A stretch of 64,000 nucleotides of DNA from CBDHFQ01 sp965262565. GTDB lineage: Bacteria; Bacteroidota; Bacteroidia; J057. The stretch is from positions 124,001-188,000 of the forward strand of contig CBDHFQ010000038.1 of NCBI GenBank assembly GCA_965262565.1, read 5' to 3'. Positions 28,019 to 38,014 of this stretch are shown here, piece by piece; within the stretch, counting starts at the first letter, position 1; every line of letters begins with the position of its first letter. Made by a program: the position numbers and the translations under genes. Below the pieces are notes generated by a model. It made no database searches, was not told the origin of the DNA, and worked only from the letters and a program-made list of their open reading frames with translations.

Positions 28019-31000
28019 ATGATAAAGAGACTTTTTTCTCACTCTATTCTCATAGCTTTTTGCTATTCGTTTGCCATAGGCTTCATTCCAAGCCTTTTCG
28101 CCCAAAGCGCTGAGTTACCTGATGACATTCGCCAGTATCTCACAGAGAACGCTTCCCATTGGAATTTGGAAAAATCTGATTGGCAGGAAGCAGTAGTTAA
28201 AGATCGTTACACTAACTCTAAAACGAAAACAACCCATATTTACCTTCAACAAAAATATCAGGGAATTGAAGTGAGTCAGGGAATTATTACCCTCGCGCTC
28301 AATCCAAAAGGTAGAATAGTACACGCCACAAGTAGATTCGTTCCTTCTTTGGCAAATCAATTAGGACCAAATATAGCACCGGAAATTGAAGCAATTCAGG
28401 CACTAACCATCGCTGCAAAACATTTGTCTCTTAAGCCTATAGAGAGTTTTCGAATTACGAAAGCATCCAAAACGGTAGATCAGGCTATGCTTTTCAATCC
28501 AGCAGGCATTTCCAAGGAGGCTATTCCTGTAAAGTTGGTAATTGAGTCTCAAGGCAAAGGGAAAGCTCACTTGTGCTGGTATGCACAAATCAAGACTTTG
28601 GATGATATTCATTGGTGGAATGTTAGCGTAAATTCAAAAACTGCAAATATAGTTTCAGTTGATGATTGGGTAATTCATGATCACTGGGGCAATGGTTCTT
28701 TTGAACATCATTCTTGTATCAATCATAAACACGATATAAAATCGACTTCTCCTCCTTTGTACTTCTCCCCTTCAAATGCTGTAGTAGATGGGGCTTCTTA
28801 TGAGGTATTTCCCTTGGGAGTAGAGAGTCCTTCCCATGGAGAGCGTATTATAGTAGCTAATCCCGCTGATGAATTAGCTTCTCCATTTGGATGGCATGAC
28901 GTAGACGGGATTTCAGGTGCAGAATTTGGTATTACTCGTGGAAATAACGTTTGGGCGAGAGAAGATCGGGATGCTAATAATGTCCAGGGAGATGAAGCAT
29001 TAGGAGATGAAAATCTTTCCTTTTCTTTTCCTTTCAGCCTTCCAGCGCTTCCCTCAGAAAACCTGGATGCCTCCATTACTAATCTATTTTATTGGGGAAA
29101 TATTTGCCACGACATTTGGTATCAATATGGGTTCGATGAAGTTAGTGGAAACTTCCAGGAAAATAATTATGATAAAGGTGGAGAAGAAGGGGACTTTGTA
29201 TTCATTGATGCCTTAGATGGAAGCGGGTTTAATAATGCCAACTTTATACCCCCACCAGATGGACAGAATGGTAGGATGCAAATGTTTATCTGGACGGGTG
29301 AGGGAGGCTCTAGGAGATTATTGGAAGTTTTTAATCCGGGAGCAGTTATTGGAAAATACAATTCCGAACCTGCCGCTTTTGGTCCTGCATTAATCTCAAA
29401 TCCTGTAGATGGAGAAGTAGTTTTAGTGAATGATAATTCAGCTTTCCCTGAGAGAGCTTGTTCTCCTTTGATAAATGCACAAGCCTTAAGAGGAAAAATA
29501 GCCTTATTATCCAGAGGAGATTGTCTGTTCACAGAAAAAGTGAAAAGAGTACAGGATGCTGGAGCTATTGGTGTCATTGTAGGGAATAATGAACCTGGAC
29601 CTCCGATTGTTATGGGAGGAGATGACCCATCAATTAATATTCCCTCGATCATGATCAGCCTGGAAGATTATGAGACACTTAAAAGCGTTGTTTCGGAGCT
29701 GGTAGTCAACCTATCCTTTGAAGAACTTCCTTCGGACATTGATAGCGGCTTTGATAACGGAATTGTCGCACATGAATATGGTCATGGGATATCCACCCGA
29801 TTGACCGGTGGTCCTTCCACTAATTGCCTTGGAAATGACGAACAAATGGGAGAAGGTTGGAGCGATTGGGTAGGACTAGTGATGACGGTTAAGCCAGGAG
29901 ATACCAATATTACTCCCAGACCTGTCGCAACATTTGCTGCAGGACAGAATACGAGTGGTAATGGAATAAGGCCCTTTCCGTACACAACCGATATGTCAGT
30001 AAACCCTCATACTTATTCCGATATAGCTGACGTTTCCATTCCTCATGGTGTGGGTTCTGTTTGGGCAGCTATGTTATGGGATTTATATTGGGAACTGATA
30101 GATACCTACGGATTTGATTCTGATCTTTACAATGGCGAAGGGGGGAACAATATCGCCATGCAGCTAGTGATCGATGGAATGAAATTACAGGCTTGTAGTC
30201 CTGGATTTGTAGATGGAAGAGATGCTATTTTAATGGCCGATAGCTTAAATTATGGAGGAGCAAATCAATGCTTGATATGGGAAGTTTTTGCCAGAAGGGG
30301 ATTAGGGTTTTCAGCTGACCAGGGTAGTTCTACTTCAGTGAATGATGGAAATGAAGCTTTCGATTTACCCCAGAGTTGTCGAAGAGAATTACAGTTATTT
30401 GTGAATGCTGATACTGATACAGTTGCGGCTAATGGTACTTTAGCTTATGAATACATTATCGCTAATACAACTGCTCAGAACCTTACTGACTTGACGATTT
30501 TCGATACCTTGGATACAGAGTTTACTTATCTTCCCGATCCTCAAGATTGCAACCTTCTGACTTCCGATAGCATCATAAGTTTTTCTATTCCTGAACTTGC
30601 CGCAGGAGATTCCTTTTTCTGTAGCATAAATATACAAGTAAATGCACCTGATTTTTCAACCTTAGTTTTCAGTGAAAACTTTGAAAGTGAAGTAACTGAC
30701 TGGCAAGAAATAGCTACTACAGGCAATGATGGTTGGGAACAAAGGAACAATATAGGGAGAAACGGTTCATCAGCCTATGTTGTCCCAAATGCTCCACGCG
30801 AAAATGATCAAAGGCTGGTAACTCCATTCTTCGAATTACCCGAAAATGCAGAATTCAGTTTCTGGCATAGCTTTTCCACAGAATTTCGCTGGGATGGGGG
30901 AATAGTAGAATTTCAAACTGATCTTCCTCGTGCTCAGTGGCAGGATGCTGGACCATTTATGGTGCAAAATCCTTATGTTTCTTTTCTTGGGGACAATAAT

Positions 31001-31525
31001 CCGGGCGGATCGGTTCCCGCATTTACCGGAGAATCAGGAGGATTTATTCTTACAAGAATAAATGTGTCAGAATTTTCAGGACAAAATATTCGATTCCGCT
31101 TCCGAATGTTATCTGATAATAATACAGGGGGAGAAGGTTGGATTATAGACGATGTAGCCATAAGTAATCGAATAAGTATTAATAATAGAACGTTGGTAAT
31201 TGCAAGTGAAGGGGATTCTGCCGAAGATAGCGCCCAAGTAGCCGTCTCTTCTTTCATAACCTCTATTTCAAATTTGGCAGAAGATTTGGGAATTATTCTT
31301 TATCCTAATCCTGCCCAAAATGAAGTTCGAATTTCATGGCCGGAAGTACAGAATAATGAAATGGAAATAAGCCTGTTAAATACTATGGGTCAAAGGATAA
31401 TTCAGCAACAAATCAAGGGTCAGAGGAATTTGACGCTAAATATCAGTGACATCCCTGCTGGAGTCTATTTTGTGGAGTTTAGACAAGGGGATAATAGTGG
31501 CGCTAAAAAACTCATCATTCAATAA
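28019..31525 (+). CDS. Secreted fungalysin-type (M36) metalloprotease with PA domain and T9SS sorting domain
   Basis: The 1168-residue protein has a signal peptide, a fungalysin/PepSY-like propeptide, and an M36 catalytic domain with the zinc motif 'HEYGH' near residue 584 and 'GEGWSDW' supplying the glutamate near 611. A protease-associated (PA) domain is inserted before HEYGH (around 'GKIALLSRGDCLF'). After the catalytic part come a DUF11-like stretch, a beta-sandwich around 'WHSFSTEFRWDGG', and a type A T9SS tail ('LYPNPAQNEVRISW'...'GVYFVEFRQG'). It digests extracellular protein. The ATG at 28019 is used because the frame's first codons are TTG/CTT. A strong terminator follows. Confidence 0.94.
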   Translation: MIKRLFSHSILIAFCYSFAIGFIPSLFAQSAELPDDIRQYLTENASHWNLEKSDWQEAVVKDRYTNSKTKTTHIYLQQKYQGIEVSQGIITLALNPKGRIVHATSRFVPSLANQLGPNIAPEIEAIQALTIAAKHLSLKPIESFRITKASKTVDQAMLFNPAGISKEAIPVKLVIESQGKGKAHLCWYAQIKTLDDIHWWNVSVNSKTANIVSVDDWVIHDHWGNGSFEHHSCINHKHDIKSTSPPLYFSPSNAVVDGASYEVFPLGVESPSHGERIIVANPADELASPFGWHDVDGISGAEFGITRGNNVWAREDRDANNVQGDEALGDENLSFSFPFSLPALPSENLDASITNLFYWGNICHDIWYQYGFDEVSGNFQENNYDKGGEEGDFVFIDALDGSGFNNANFIPPPDGQNGRMQMFIWTGEGGSRRLLEVFNPGAVIGKYNSEPAAFGPALISNPVDGEVVLVNDNSAFPERACSPLINAQALRGKIALLSRGDCLFTEKVKRVQDAGAIGVIVGNNEPGPPIVMGGDDPSINIPSIMISLEDYETLKSVVSELVVNLSFEELPSDIDSGFDNGIVAHEYGHGISTRLTGGPSTNCLGNDEQMGEGWSDWVGLVMTVKPGDTNITPRPVATFAAGQNTSGNGIRPFPYTTDMSVNPHTYSDIADVSIPHGVGSVWAAMLWDLYWELIDTYGFDSDLYNGEGGNNIAMQLVIDGMKLQACSPGFVDGRDAILMADSLNYGGANQCLIWEVFARRGLGFSADQGSSTSVNDGNEAFDLPQSCRRELQLFVNADTDTVAANGTLAYEYIIANTTAQNLTDLTIFDTLDTEFTYLPDPQDCNLLTSDSIISFSIPELAAGDSFFCSINIQVNAPDFSTLVFSENFESEVTDWQEIATTGNDGWEQRNNIGRNGSSAYVVPNAPRENDQRLVTPFFELPENAEFSFWHSFSTEFRWDGGIVEFQTDLPRAQWQDAGPFMVQNPYVSFLGDNNPGGSVPAFTGESGGFILTRINVSEFSGQNIRFRFRMLSDNNTGGEGWIIDDVAISNRISINNRTLVIASEGDSAEDSAQVAVSSFITSISNLAEDLGIILYPNPAQNEVRISWPEVQNNEMEISLLNTMGQRIIQQQIKGQRNLTLNISDIPAGVYFVEFRQGDNSGAKKLIIQ

Positions 31526-31552
31526 AAATATCTAAAATCAACTAATAAAAAT

Positions 31553-31584
31553 GCCTGTGAAAGTCTTCACAGGCTTATTTTTTT
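31553..31584 (+). terminator. Intrinsic terminator after the M36 protease
   Basis: A 9-base stem GCCTGTGAA/TTCACAGGC with the loop AGTC, followed by TTATTTTTTT. It starts 28 bases after the protease stop codon. This is strong on the plus strand and closes a one-gene unit. Confidence 0.9.
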
Positions 31585-31683
31585 AGCATTTACCCCTTCA
31601 TTTAAGCTTCCTGAATGGACTTTCAGAGAATTTTCATGTATTTTACCTTTGTCTAAAGTAAAAAGGTAGTTCCCGCATTTAGT

Positions 31684-32709
31684 ATGAGAAATGAAATGAT
31701 AAATCCGCTTCCTCAAGCTCAGGACGAAGATAAACAACTTCGACCTAAACAATTGGAAGATTTTATGGGACAACCCAAACTTACATCTAACCTTAAAATC
31801 TTCGTCAAGGCAGCAAAACTACGTAATGAACCATTAGATCATGTGATTCTTCATGGTCCTCCTGGACTGGGAAAAACTACCTTATCTCATATCATCTCAA
31901 ATGAATTGAATGCTAATATCACTACAACTTCTGGTCCTGTGCTGGAAAAGCCTGGAGATCTTGCGGGACTATTAACTAATCTAGAACGTGGAGATGTATT
32001 ATTTATAGATGAAATTCATCGACTCTCTCCAGTGGTAGAAGAATATCTGTATTCAGCCATGGAAGATTTCAAAATAGACATTATGGTTGAAACAGGTCCT
32101 AATGCCAGAAGCATTGAAATTTCTCTTCATCCTTTTACCTTAGTAGGAGCTACTACGAGAGCCGGACTCCTTACTGCCCCAATGTTGGCGCGATTTGGCA
32201 TTAATGCAAGATTGGAATATTACGATGCTGCTACTTTAAGTGGTATTATCACTCGCTCTGCGAAGGTGTTAGATGTGCCTATAGACCCAGATGCCTCTTT
32301 AGAAATTGCCCGTAGAAGTAGAGGAACGCCAAGAATTGCGAATAGACTTTTGAGAAGAACTCGAGATTTTGCTCAGGTAAAAGGTAATGGATTTATTAAT
32401 TTAACTATTGCCACCATGACCCTTGAAGCCTTAGAAGTAGACGAATGCGGACTTGATGATATGGATAGTAAAATTTTACTGACGATCATCGAAAAATTTA
32501 AGGGTGGACCTGTGGGTCTTAATTCCATTTCAGCCTCAGTAGGTGAAGAAGCTGAAACCATAGAAGAAGTATATGAACCTTATTTGGTAATGGAAGGGTT
32601 TATTAAGAGGACTGCCCGAGGTAGAGTTGCTACGGAGAGAGCTTATCAGCATTTAGGGAAAAAAATAGAACAAATAAACACCCCTCCAGACTTATTTTCG
32701 AAGCCTTAG
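31684..32709 (+). CDS. ruvB: Holliday junction branch-migration ATPase RuvB
   Basis: The 341-residue AAA+ motor pairs with RuvA to move Holliday junctions in recombination repair. Seen: 'RPKQLEDFMGQ', Walker A 'HGPPGLGKTTL', Walker B 'LFIDEIHRL', the arginine-finger region 'GATTRAGLL', and the C-terminal winged helix with 'PYLVMEGFIKRTARGR'. Length is normal. It is alone; ruvA and ruvC are not in the window. It converges with sdaA, whose stop is 16 bases away. Confidence 0.98.
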   Translation: MRNEMINPLPQAQDEDKQLRPKQLEDFMGQPKLTSNLKIFVKAAKLRNEPLDHVILHGPPGLGKTTLSHIISNELNANITTTSGPVLEKPGDLAGLLTNLERGDVLFIDEIHRLSPVVEEYLYSAMEDFKIDIMVETGPNARSIEISLHPFTLVGATTRAGLLTAPMLARFGINARLEYYDAATLSGIITRSAKVLDVPIDPDASLEIARRSRGTPRIANRLLRRTRDFAQVKGNGFINLTIATMTLEALEVDECGLDDMDSKILLTIIEKFKGGPVGLNSISASVGEEAETIEEVYEPYLVMEGFIKRTARGRVATERAYQHLGKKIEQINTPPDLFSKP

Positions 32710-32724
32710 GGTAATTTTTCATTA

Positions 32725-34152
32725 TCAACACTCACTCACATTCACTGCAATATTTACTGCCAATCCTCCTTCAGAAGTCTCTTTATATTTATCACTCATA
32801 TCTTTGGCCGTATCCCACATAGATTTTATTACAGCATCTAAGGAAACTTTCGCACTTGAAGGATCGCTCTCCAAAGCAATGTTACAAGCAGTAATAGCTT
32901 TTATTGCCCCCATAGAGTTCCGCTCTATACAAGGAATTTGAACTAAGCCTGCGATAGGATCACATGTCAGTCCCAAATGATGTTCCATAGCGATTTCGGC
33001 CGCCATCAATATTTGATCTATATCTCCTCCCATCACAGCACATAATCCTCCAGCAGCCATAGCTGATGAAACGCCTATCTCTGCCTGACATCCACCTAAA
33101 GCTGCTGAAATGGTAGCTCCTTTTTTAAAAAGGCTTCCTATTTCTCCTGCAACTGATAAAAACCTAACGATTAACTCTTCTTCAAATTCTTCACAAAAGC
33201 AGACAAAATACATAAGGACAGCAGGAAGCACGCCAGAAGCACCATTTGTTGGCGCTGTCACAATTTTTCCAAAAGAAGCATTTTCCTCATTCACTGCAAG
33301 CGCAAAACAGCTCACCCACTTTAAGGTTTGCCGGAAATTTGTTTCTTTGGTCCGAACTAATCCTATCCACTCATGTACATTTTGATAGGATACTTCTCCT
33401 ATTAGTTTTCGATTCAACTGTGGAGCACGTCTTTTAACCTTCAATCCTCCAGGTAAAATTCCATCTGTATGGCATCCCTTGTATATAGATTCCAACATCA
33501 CTTCCCACAGTAAGAATAATTCTTCTCTTATAAGATCCTGATTCCTCCAGCTCTTTTCATTTTCTAAAATAATTTCCCACGGCATTTTCTTCTCTGTAAA
33601 ACACCAGTGCCTCCATTCACTCGCTTTCGATATGGGATAGGGAACTTTTAATTTAGGTTGATGTACCAATGAATCATGATTGTGCTCCTCTGTGACAAAT
33701 CCACCTCCAATAGAATAATAAGTTTTGGAAAACATATACTCGTTTTTCATACGAGCTTTAAATGTCATTCCATTTGGATGAAAAGGAAGTGCTTCATCCA
33801 TGACGAATATGATATGCTCTACCGCTTGGAAATATAGAGACACATGACCCGCAAACAGGATCTTGGATTCTTTCTTTATTTGATCCAGGGTGTTATTTAG
33901 ATCTTCGGGACCTATTGTACGAAAATCAAAACCACTCAAGCCCATCATAAGAGCTATGTCTGTTCCATGCCCTTTTCCCGTTTTTGCTAAGGAACCAAAT
34001 AGATACACCTTAATTTCCTGAACTTCCTCAACTTTATATTTTTCCTTCAGCTTTTCAATAAATAAAAACGCAGCCATCCATGGACCCATAGTGTGGGAAC
34101 TTGAAGGGCCAATGCCTATTTTTATCATATCGAATATGCTGATAGGATCCAA
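32725..34152 (-). CDS. sdaA: L-serine ammonia-lyase (single-chain, iron-sulfur)
   Basis: The 475-residue enzyme deaminates serine to pyruvate and ammonia with a [4Fe-4S] cluster. The N-terminal beta domain has the 'IGPSSSHTMGPW' signature; the C-terminal alpha domain has 'APTNGASGVLPAV', 'GGCQAEIG' and 'CDPIAGLVQIPCIERN', which supply cluster cysteines. It is the fused form, as in E. coli SdaA. It starts 3 bases after mqnC ends, so the two are probably co-transcribed. Confidence 0.96.
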   Translation of the reverse strand: MDPISIFDMIKIGIGPSSSHTMGPWMAAFLFIEKLKEKYKVEEVQEIKVYLFGSLAKTGKGHGTDIALMMGLSGFDFRTIGPEDLNNTLDQIKKESKILFAGHVSLYFQAVEHIIFVMDEALPFHPNGMTFKARMKNEYMFSKTYYSIGGGFVTEEHNHDSLVHQPKLKVPYPISKASEWRHWCFTEKKMPWEIILENEKSWRNQDLIREELFLLWEVMLESIYKGCHTDGILPGGLKVKRRAPQLNRKLIGEVSYQNVHEWIGLVRTKETNFRQTLKWVSCFALAVNEENASFGKIVTAPTNGASGVLPAVLMYFVCFCEEFEEELIVRFLSVAGEIGSLFKKGATISAALGGCQAEIGVSSAMAAGGLCAVMGGDIDQILMAAEIAMEHHLGLTCDPIAGLVQIPCIERNSMGAIKAITACNIALESDPSSAKVSLDAVIKSMWDTAKDMSDKYKETSEGGLAVNIAVNVSEC

Positions 34153-34155
34153 GGT

Positions 34156-35292
34156 CTATACTAACATTTTATCCATTAATACTCCTGGAATTTCACGATA
34201 TTCATACAATTGATTTCTCAATCGAGGAGTAAATCCGGCATCTAAAATAACTTGCTGTATCTCTTGGGCGGATAGTCGATAAGGAGCTCCTGCAGCAGAT
34301 ACTACATTTTCCTCAATCATGATCGAGCCTAAATCGTTTGCCCCTCCATGTAGACAGACCTTTGCCACTTTTGGCCCTACAGTTAACCAACTTGCCTGAA
34401 TATTCTCAATATTGGGCAACATAATTCTACTTATAGCTATTACCCTGAGGTATTCATCCGAAGAAACTGTATTTCTCACTCCCTTTACCGTATTTAATAA
34501 GGTCCCATCATCTTGATAGGGCCAGGGAATAAAGGCCTTAAATCCATTGGTTCCTGAAGGCCTTTCCTCCTGGACGGCTCTTATTCTAACTAAATGGTCA
34601 AACCTTTCTTCAATTGTCTCAATATGCCCAAACATCATCGTTGCACTTGTAGTCAATCCTAATTGATGTGCCTGACGCATTACCTCCAGCCATTCCTCCC
34701 CACTACACTTACCATTCGAAATAATCCTTCTCACCCTATCATCTAGTATTTCTGCCCCAGCGCCAGGCATAGAATCCATTCCTGCCTCCATTAAACGTGC
34801 CATGGTCTCTTTATAGGTCAAGTTAGATAAGGTAGAAATATGAACTATTTCCGGAGGCCCAAGAGCATGAAGGCGTAACTCGGGAAACCAGGCCTTGAGT
34901 TTGCTAAAGGTCTCTTCGTAAAATTCTATTCCCAACTCAGGATGATGTCCTCCTTGTAACAGAAACTGATCCCCTCCTAAATTAAATGTCTCCGCTGCCT
35001 TCCTTTTGTATGTATCATCGTCAGTGATATACGCTTGATCAGCAAATTTTTTGTGAGGCGGAACAAAAAAATTACAAAATTTGCAGTTGGCCACACATAC
35101 ATTTGTCGTATTTACATTTCTATCTATTTGCCAGGTTACAATATCGATAGAATCCGCTTTTTTAATTTTGCGTATCTCATTTGCTACATACATCAATTCA
35201 GTAGTAGTAGCTTTTTCAAATAATTGTATCCCCTCTTCTATGGATAGAAACTCCAGGTTCAGCGCTTTAGATAATAGATTTGATATATTCAT
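34156..35292 (-). CDS. mqnC: Cyclic dehypoxanthinyl futalosine synthase (radical SAM, menaquinone synthesis)
   Basis: The 378-residue radical SAM protein has the CxxxCxxC motif at Cys66, Cys70 and Cys73 in the context 'TWQIDRNVNTTNVC', and 'SMPGAGAEIL', 'GHIETIEER', 'FIPWPYQ' and 'MIEENVVSAAGAPY'. These mark MqnC rather than its paralogue MqnE. It performs the third step of the futalosine route to menaquinone, a pathway common in Cytophagales-like Bacteroidota. The other mqn genes are not in the window. It leads a probable operon with sdaA. Confidence 0.9.
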   Translation of the reverse strand: MNISNLLSKALNLEFLSIEEGIQLFEKATTTELMYVANEIRKIKKADSIDIVTWQIDRNVNTTNVCVANCKFCNFFVPPHKKFADQAYITDDDTYKRKAAETFNLGGDQFLLQGGHHPELGIEFYEETFSKLKAWFPELRLHALGPPEIVHISTLSNLTYKETMARLMEAGMDSMPGAGAEILDDRVRRIISNGKCSGEEWLEVMRQAHQLGLTTSATMMFGHIETIEERFDHLVRIRAVQEERPSGTNGFKAFIPWPYQDDGTLLNTVKGVRNTVSSDEYLRVIAISRIMLPNIENIQASWLTVGPKVAKVCLHGGANDLGSIMIEENVVSAAGAPYRLSAQEIQQVILDAGFTPRLRNQLYEYREIPGVLMDKMLV

Positions 35293-35421
35293 GATGATAG
35301 GATCTATTCAAGACAACAGTACTACTTATTAACAATCTTATCCAAAAACGCGTTAATAATTAATAGGTTTCAAAAAACATTGAAACTCAAATTTGGGAAG
35401 TATTCCTTATTGATCTAATCT

Positions 35422-36042
35422 TTAATCAAATAATAAGGGAAGCTCTGGATGTATCGCTCGTTCGTATACAGCCTTTACCTGAGAAGCTACATTCCGCTCC
35501 TCAGATAAGGCCGGTAAATTATTGATAGCATAGTAAGCTACATCTTCTGTTTCTACTCCCGGATGTGTATCCCCTTCCAAATGAGTACAATGAATATATA
35601 CTTTATAAGTATAGTAATCATAAGGGGGATGAGGATGCTTCTTTTTATCTAAGATTCCTAATAAACGCTTAGCCTTTACTTTAATCCCAGCCTCTTCTTC
35701 TACTTCTTTTTCAGCTACTTCACTGGGGCTAAGTCCTATATCTGCCCAACCACCAGGTAATGCCCAACAATGATCCGATTTTTCCTGAACAAGCAGTATT
35801 TTGTTTTCTTTGAGAACTACTGCCCTTATATCTACCTTTGGCGTCGCATATCCAGGCTCTACTTTCATATATTCCCGAAGTATATCCTTTTGCTGTTGAG
35901 ATAATAAAGAAAACATCTCCAGACTAATTTCTCTCAATGCTTCATATCTCTCCAGATCATAAACTCCTGTTCCATATGTAAGTCCTGTATGTGCGATGGC
36001 TTGGACTCTATGGGCAAGGTCTAACCATTTATCATTCATCAT
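35422..36042 (-). CDS. Nudix hydrolase with N-terminal helical Nudix_N domain
   Basis: The 206-residue protein starts with a helical 'WLDLAHRVQAIAHTGLTY' domain that precedes a Nudix fold in a known group of nucleoside-diphosphate hydrolases. The Nudix box is present: 'GGWADIGLSPSEVAEKEVEE' followed by EAGI. Relatives cut CDP-choline, ADP-ribose or similar diphosphates, so the substrate is open. The small lipoprotein gene upstream ends 17 bases before it, so they may share a transcript. Confidence 0.82.
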   Translation of the reverse strand: MMNDKWLDLAHRVQAIAHTGLTYGTGVYDLERYEALREISLEMFSLLSQQQKDILREYMKVEPGYATPKVDIRAVVLKENKILLVQEKSDHCWALPGGWADIGLSPSEVAEKEVEEEAGIKVKAKRLLGILDKKKHPHPPYDYYTYKVYIHCTHLEGDTHPGVETEDVAYYAINNLPALSEERNVASQVKAVYERAIHPELPLLFD

Positions 36043-36059
36043 ATAAATAATGCGTATAA

Positions 36060-36446
36060 TCAGCTTTCGGGTGGGGTTCTGGTTGCATTTACGGCAAATT
36101 CTCCATCTGAAAAAGAAATATTTCCATTAAACGCTTCTCCTTCGAAAGTGCCTTTAAAGTTAAATTTATACCCTTCATAATAAAACGTAGAAGAAAGAAC
36201 ATTTTCTTCAATACTCACATCCTTCATATTGATAGTTCCATTAGAAGATTTTAATACTCCTGCAAAGGATTCTTCTTCCTTCGTAATCATCATTGTTCCT
36301 TTAATATCTCCCTGAGGAGTATTTAGTACTGTATAATTCCAGTTACCTGCAGGAGTATAGACTGCTTTTTTTGAGGCAGAACATCCAATTCCTACGAGAA
36401 GTAAACTGATAAAAAACCATTTGGAAAATAACACTGCGTGGTTCAT
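36060..36446 (-). CDS. Small lipoprotein, function unknown
   Basis: The 128-residue product has a hydrophobic signal ending in a lipobox 'LLVGIGC', then 'AGNWNYTVLNTPQGDIKGTM', a beta-rich lipocalin-like or YceI-like pattern with alternating strands and a Gly/Ser-Asn rich tail. A TTS-type acidic start is absent. The catalytic role, if any, is not evident. It sits just before the Nudix gene and after an unknown secreted protein on the same strand, so the three may form a unit. Confidence 0.65.
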   Translation of the reverse strand: MNHAVLFSKWFFISLLLVGIGCSASKKAVYTPAGNWNYTVLNTPQGDIKGTMMITKEEESFAGVLKSSNGTINMKDVSIEENVLSSTFYYEGYKFNFKGTFEGEAFNGNISFSDGEFAVNATRTPPES

Positions 36447-36505
36447 AGTCCTTACATAATTAGGGTTAGCGAATAGAGGGAAAATTAATAAATTTCTTCC
36501 AAGAA

Positions 36506-37135
36506 TTACGGTTCTTCAGATTTTTCTTTTATTGGTCGTTTTACCGTCGCCAGAATGGGTTCAAATTCTGAAATGAGCCAGTTCCCCTTGGATGTTCTTA
36601 CCATACTCAGGGGTCGTTGTTTACTGGCTCCATTGGATGGGATAAAGTATTTTAATTTACCAGAGTATTCGCTTCCACTATACAGTCTTTTATAAAAAAC
36701 AAATTCATACGGCCCCTCTCCTATATGATAATTATTCTCAGGGACAGCTCCGGGAAAATATGAATTAGGGAGGTAAGGATATTTTTTCAATTTATTCGTA
36801 AAGAGGGCTAATGTCTGAGTTGGAAGTTTGTATCCCTGATATGTATATTTTTCTGCAGATTTTAACAAAAGGGTTCGATCTATAAGAGAAATCAAACACT
36901 CATTTCCGGTTACTTTATCAAAGGTAAATATCTTCAATGCTACAATAAATAAAGCACAGGTTCCTTCCGGCTTATCGATAAGTTGATTTCTCAATTCAAT
37001 AAAATCCGCTGTAGTTTTCGGAATGGTATCTATACTCACTCTCCTTTCATGCTGGCCCCACAATGAAGAAGATAGAATAAGAAAAGTAATTAGTAGATAA
37101 GCATTTTTCCAGAGTTGAATTCCAAGTACACGCAT
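36506..37135 (-). CDS. Secreted protein of unknown function
   Basis: The 209-residue protein has a signal peptide (cut probable after 'SLWGQ') and a beta/alpha mature part with several Tyr- and Pro-rich segments ('YLPNSYFPGAVPENNYHIGEG', shortened here by its helices) and a charged Lys/Glu tail. I do not recognise a catalytic motif. Its neighbours on the same strand are the small lipoprotein and the Nudix gene; the gaps of 59 and 17 bases allow co-transcription. Confidence 0.6.
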   Translation of the reverse strand: MRVLGIQLWKNAYLLITFLILSSSLWGQHERRVSIDTIPKTTADFIELRNQLIDKPEGTCALFIVALKIFTFDKVTGNECLISLIDRTLLLKSAEKYTYQGYKLPTQTLALFTNKLKKYPYLPNSYFPGAVPENNYHIGEGPYEFVFYKRLYSGSEYSGKLKYFIPSNGASKQRPLSMVRTSKGNWLISEFEPILATVKRPIKEKSEEP

Positions 37136-37337
37136 AAACTGTAGTAATTTCTATTTATGAAGGTAAATTTAATTTGAAATCATTTTCTATCATAAAGTAT
37201 AACGCTAAAGAACTTTCTTACCTCATTAGTAGCTAGAAAGATGCCAAAGAAAGATTCTGTAAATCCATCGCCTTGACGACTACTGAACAAACTATTTTTC
37301 TTACTTTGAGACCGATAATCAATTACTCACATTCATT

Positions 37338-37973
37338 ATGTTTAGTCCAGGATTTATTTTTCACTTCGCCGTAGGATTAATTGCGAGCTTTTTGGGTTCT
37401 ATTCCTTTTGGTACAGTAAATATCTCCGTCATAGATACCACTATCAGAGAGAACTTCCAGGCAGGATTAAAGATTGCGATTGCTGCAGGAATAGTGGAAA
37501 TTATTCAATCTTTTATAGCTGCACATTGTAGTATGTTTATCACAAATTATATCTCAGATAATATATATGTGAGTCTATTTTCATTGTTTCTCCTAATCGC
37601 CATCGGCAGTTACTTTTTTTTCAAGGGGAATCCAGATAGTGTTAAGACCAAAAAAACATACAAGATTAACAATTTCGCAAAAGGAGCATTATTAGGATTG
37701 CTAAATCCGCAGGCATTACCTTATTATGTTTTTGTTATCACTTTCCTTCAAGCTCGTCAATGGATTGACTTTGAGATGGGGCCGTTGTATCTAAATGTGA
37801 TCGCATTTTTACTTGGTACCTCTATTGGTAGATTTTTAGCCTTACTTATGTACGGATACCTAAGCCTGGTCATTGCAGAAAGAATTCAAACTGTCAGTTC
37901 GTGGATGAATAAAATTTTAGGTAGTATTTTCTATTTACTTGCTGCGGTTCAAGCTATACGCTTATTTCTATAA
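37338..37973 (+). CDS. LysE/RhtB-family amino-acid exporter
   Basis: The 211-residue inner-membrane protein has six hydrophobic segments and the family start 'GLIASFLGSIPFGTVNISV' with the small-residue-rich second half 'GLLNPQALPYYVF' that is typical of LysE/RhtB carriers. These export amino acids or related metabolites to relieve excess. The substrate is not predictable. A gap of about 200 bases on its left and a 41-base gap on its right to the HTH protein gene make this the first of a possible two-gene unit. Confidence 0.85.
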   Translation: MFSPGFIFHFAVGLIASFLGSIPFGTVNISVIDTTIRENFQAGLKIAIAAGIVEIIQSFIAAHCSMFITNYISDNIYVSLFSLFLLIAIGSYFFFKGNPDSVKTKKTYKINNFAKGALLGLLNPQALPYYVFVITFLQARQWIDFEMGPLYLNVIAFLLGTSIGRFLALLMYGYLSLVIAERIQTVSSWMNKILGSIFYLLAAVQAIRLFL

Positions 37974-38014
37974 TATCCCAGGCATTTAGATTTCACTAAA
38001 AGATCTTTCTATAG

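Noticed and set aside
27862..28113. 83-codon plus-strand frame in front of the M36 protease
   Set aside because: It overlaps the signal-peptide region of the protease in another frame and has no family pattern.
29167..29652. A 161-codon minus-strand frame inside the M36 protease gene
   Set aside because: It lies wholly opposite a well-supported catalytic region, has a low-complexity Pro/Ser composition typical of antisense frames and no homology cue.
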